The position numbers were made by a program, and so were the translations under genes. The notes under the pieces were generated by a model that did no database searches, was not told the DNA's origin, and saw only the letters and a program-made list of their open reading frames with translations. From assembly GCA_024867545.1 (NCBI GenBank), contig JANFNE010000030.1, positions 620,001 to 684,000 of the forward strand: 64,000 nucleotides of DNA, in the 5' to 3' direction. Shown one piece after another: positions 63,531 to 64,000 of this stretch (positions within the stretch are counted from its first letter, which is position 1; every line of letters begins with the position of its first letter). The stretch comes from Phytopythium helicoides (taxonomy: Eukaryota; Oomycota; Peronosporomycetes; Pythiales; Pythiaceae).

Positions 63531-64000
63531 GCTGAGTGGTACCTCCTGGGTGGACTGTTGAGGCGGTTCCTACTGGGTAGAGGCGGACGGTAGAGGTGAC
63601 TTGGGATCAAAAAATTTCCCAATGTTTGCCTTGGCAGGCTTGCTGGAGGTGGAATTTTGAGCCGTAACGCGGCTGGTATTGCTCCCATGAACATATCGTA
63701 ATCAGATCTCGACCACGCTTGGCGGCTTCAGGGAGTGTGCATGGAGCATCCGTGCCTCATTACAAGGTCCTCCACACCGGCCAACGCCAACTGCTTGCGC
63801 ATCGAATCATTGTGGCATAGCAATGGCAAGCAGTGATTTTGAAGTACTTGCGTCTCGTAGAAGCCAAAACACAATCGAGATCAAATGGGCGATCATCAAC
63901 GTTTTGGGTGCTTCAACATCACCACCCGAGCAGCTGCATCCGAACTAAACCGTCTCAGGAGACAACGTCTCATGAGTTAATTTCAGAAGGCCGATATTGT
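63531..64000. other. Right-edge sequence, nothing recognised
   Basis: 470 bases with no open frame above 65 codons and no motif. Confidence 0.45.

Noticed and set aside
1..64000. Programmed +1 frameshifting as the main explanation for the breaks
   Set aside because: The bases around the inferred extra positions share no slippery codon, stop or downstream structure that I can see; kept only as an alternative.
1..64000. RXLR or Crinkler effector genes
   Set aside because: No signal peptide followed by RXLR-dEER or LFLAK-type motifs was found.

Overview
The window looks like nuclear DNA of an oomycete (Pythium/Phytophthora-type stramenopile). The genes are dense, GC-rich and intron-containing, with introns mostly 55-115 nt long and GTRNGT-like donors. 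The gene content fits: DH-PH-FYVE proteins, a SAP-PHD-PINIT-SP-RING SUMO ligase, a multi-pass membrane family I recognise from oomycetes, and holocytochrome c synthase. No rRNA, tRNA, CRISPR array or intact transposon was recognised. The species cannot be named from sequence alone.

Layout. 1-9 kb: an interrupted SMG8-like fragment, a five-exon RING-H2 protein, a four-exon UDP-glucose pyrophosphorylase, an S28 serine carboxypeptidase and a TspO/MBR-related membrane protein. 9-13.3 kb: a small basic-motif protein, then about 3.6 kb with nothing recognised. 13.3-26 kb: a mini CHY zinc-finger gene, a zinc-ribbon/coiled-coil protein, a Ser-rich coiled-coil protein, one very long gene with two DH-PH-FYVE modules, and ribophorin II. 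26-34.7 kb: three more TspO/MBR-related paralogues (one broken), a membrane-LRR protein and holocytochrome c synthase. 35-45 kb: a kinesin, an acidic protein, a DUF1772 protein, an unidentified gene and an eight-exon Aurora kinase. 45.9-53.6 kb: SIZ/PIAS SUMO ligase, SF3A3, DJ-1, a type I membrane protein and a conserved-looking hypothetical. 53.7-56.7 kb: decayed or frame-broken ORFs. 56.8-64 kb: a multi-pass membrane protein, a MAPKK-like kinase, a VPS9-domain protein and a gene-poor end.

The genes are mostly housekeeping (sugar nucleotide supply, N-glycosylation, splicing, mitosis, SUMOylation, endosomal Rab/Rho control) and do not form one pathway. Three features stand out. First, four paralogous seven-helix TspO/MBR-related genes lie within 26 kb, and each seems to end in a separate last exon carrying a Y-G tail. 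Second, two DH-PH-FYVE cassettes appear to form one protein. Third, about half of the genes carry reading-frame breaks, nearly all of which behave as one extra base, even in genes expected to be essential such as SF3A3. The third point must be settled (assembly error, decaying second copies, or something stranger) before any protein here is trusted.
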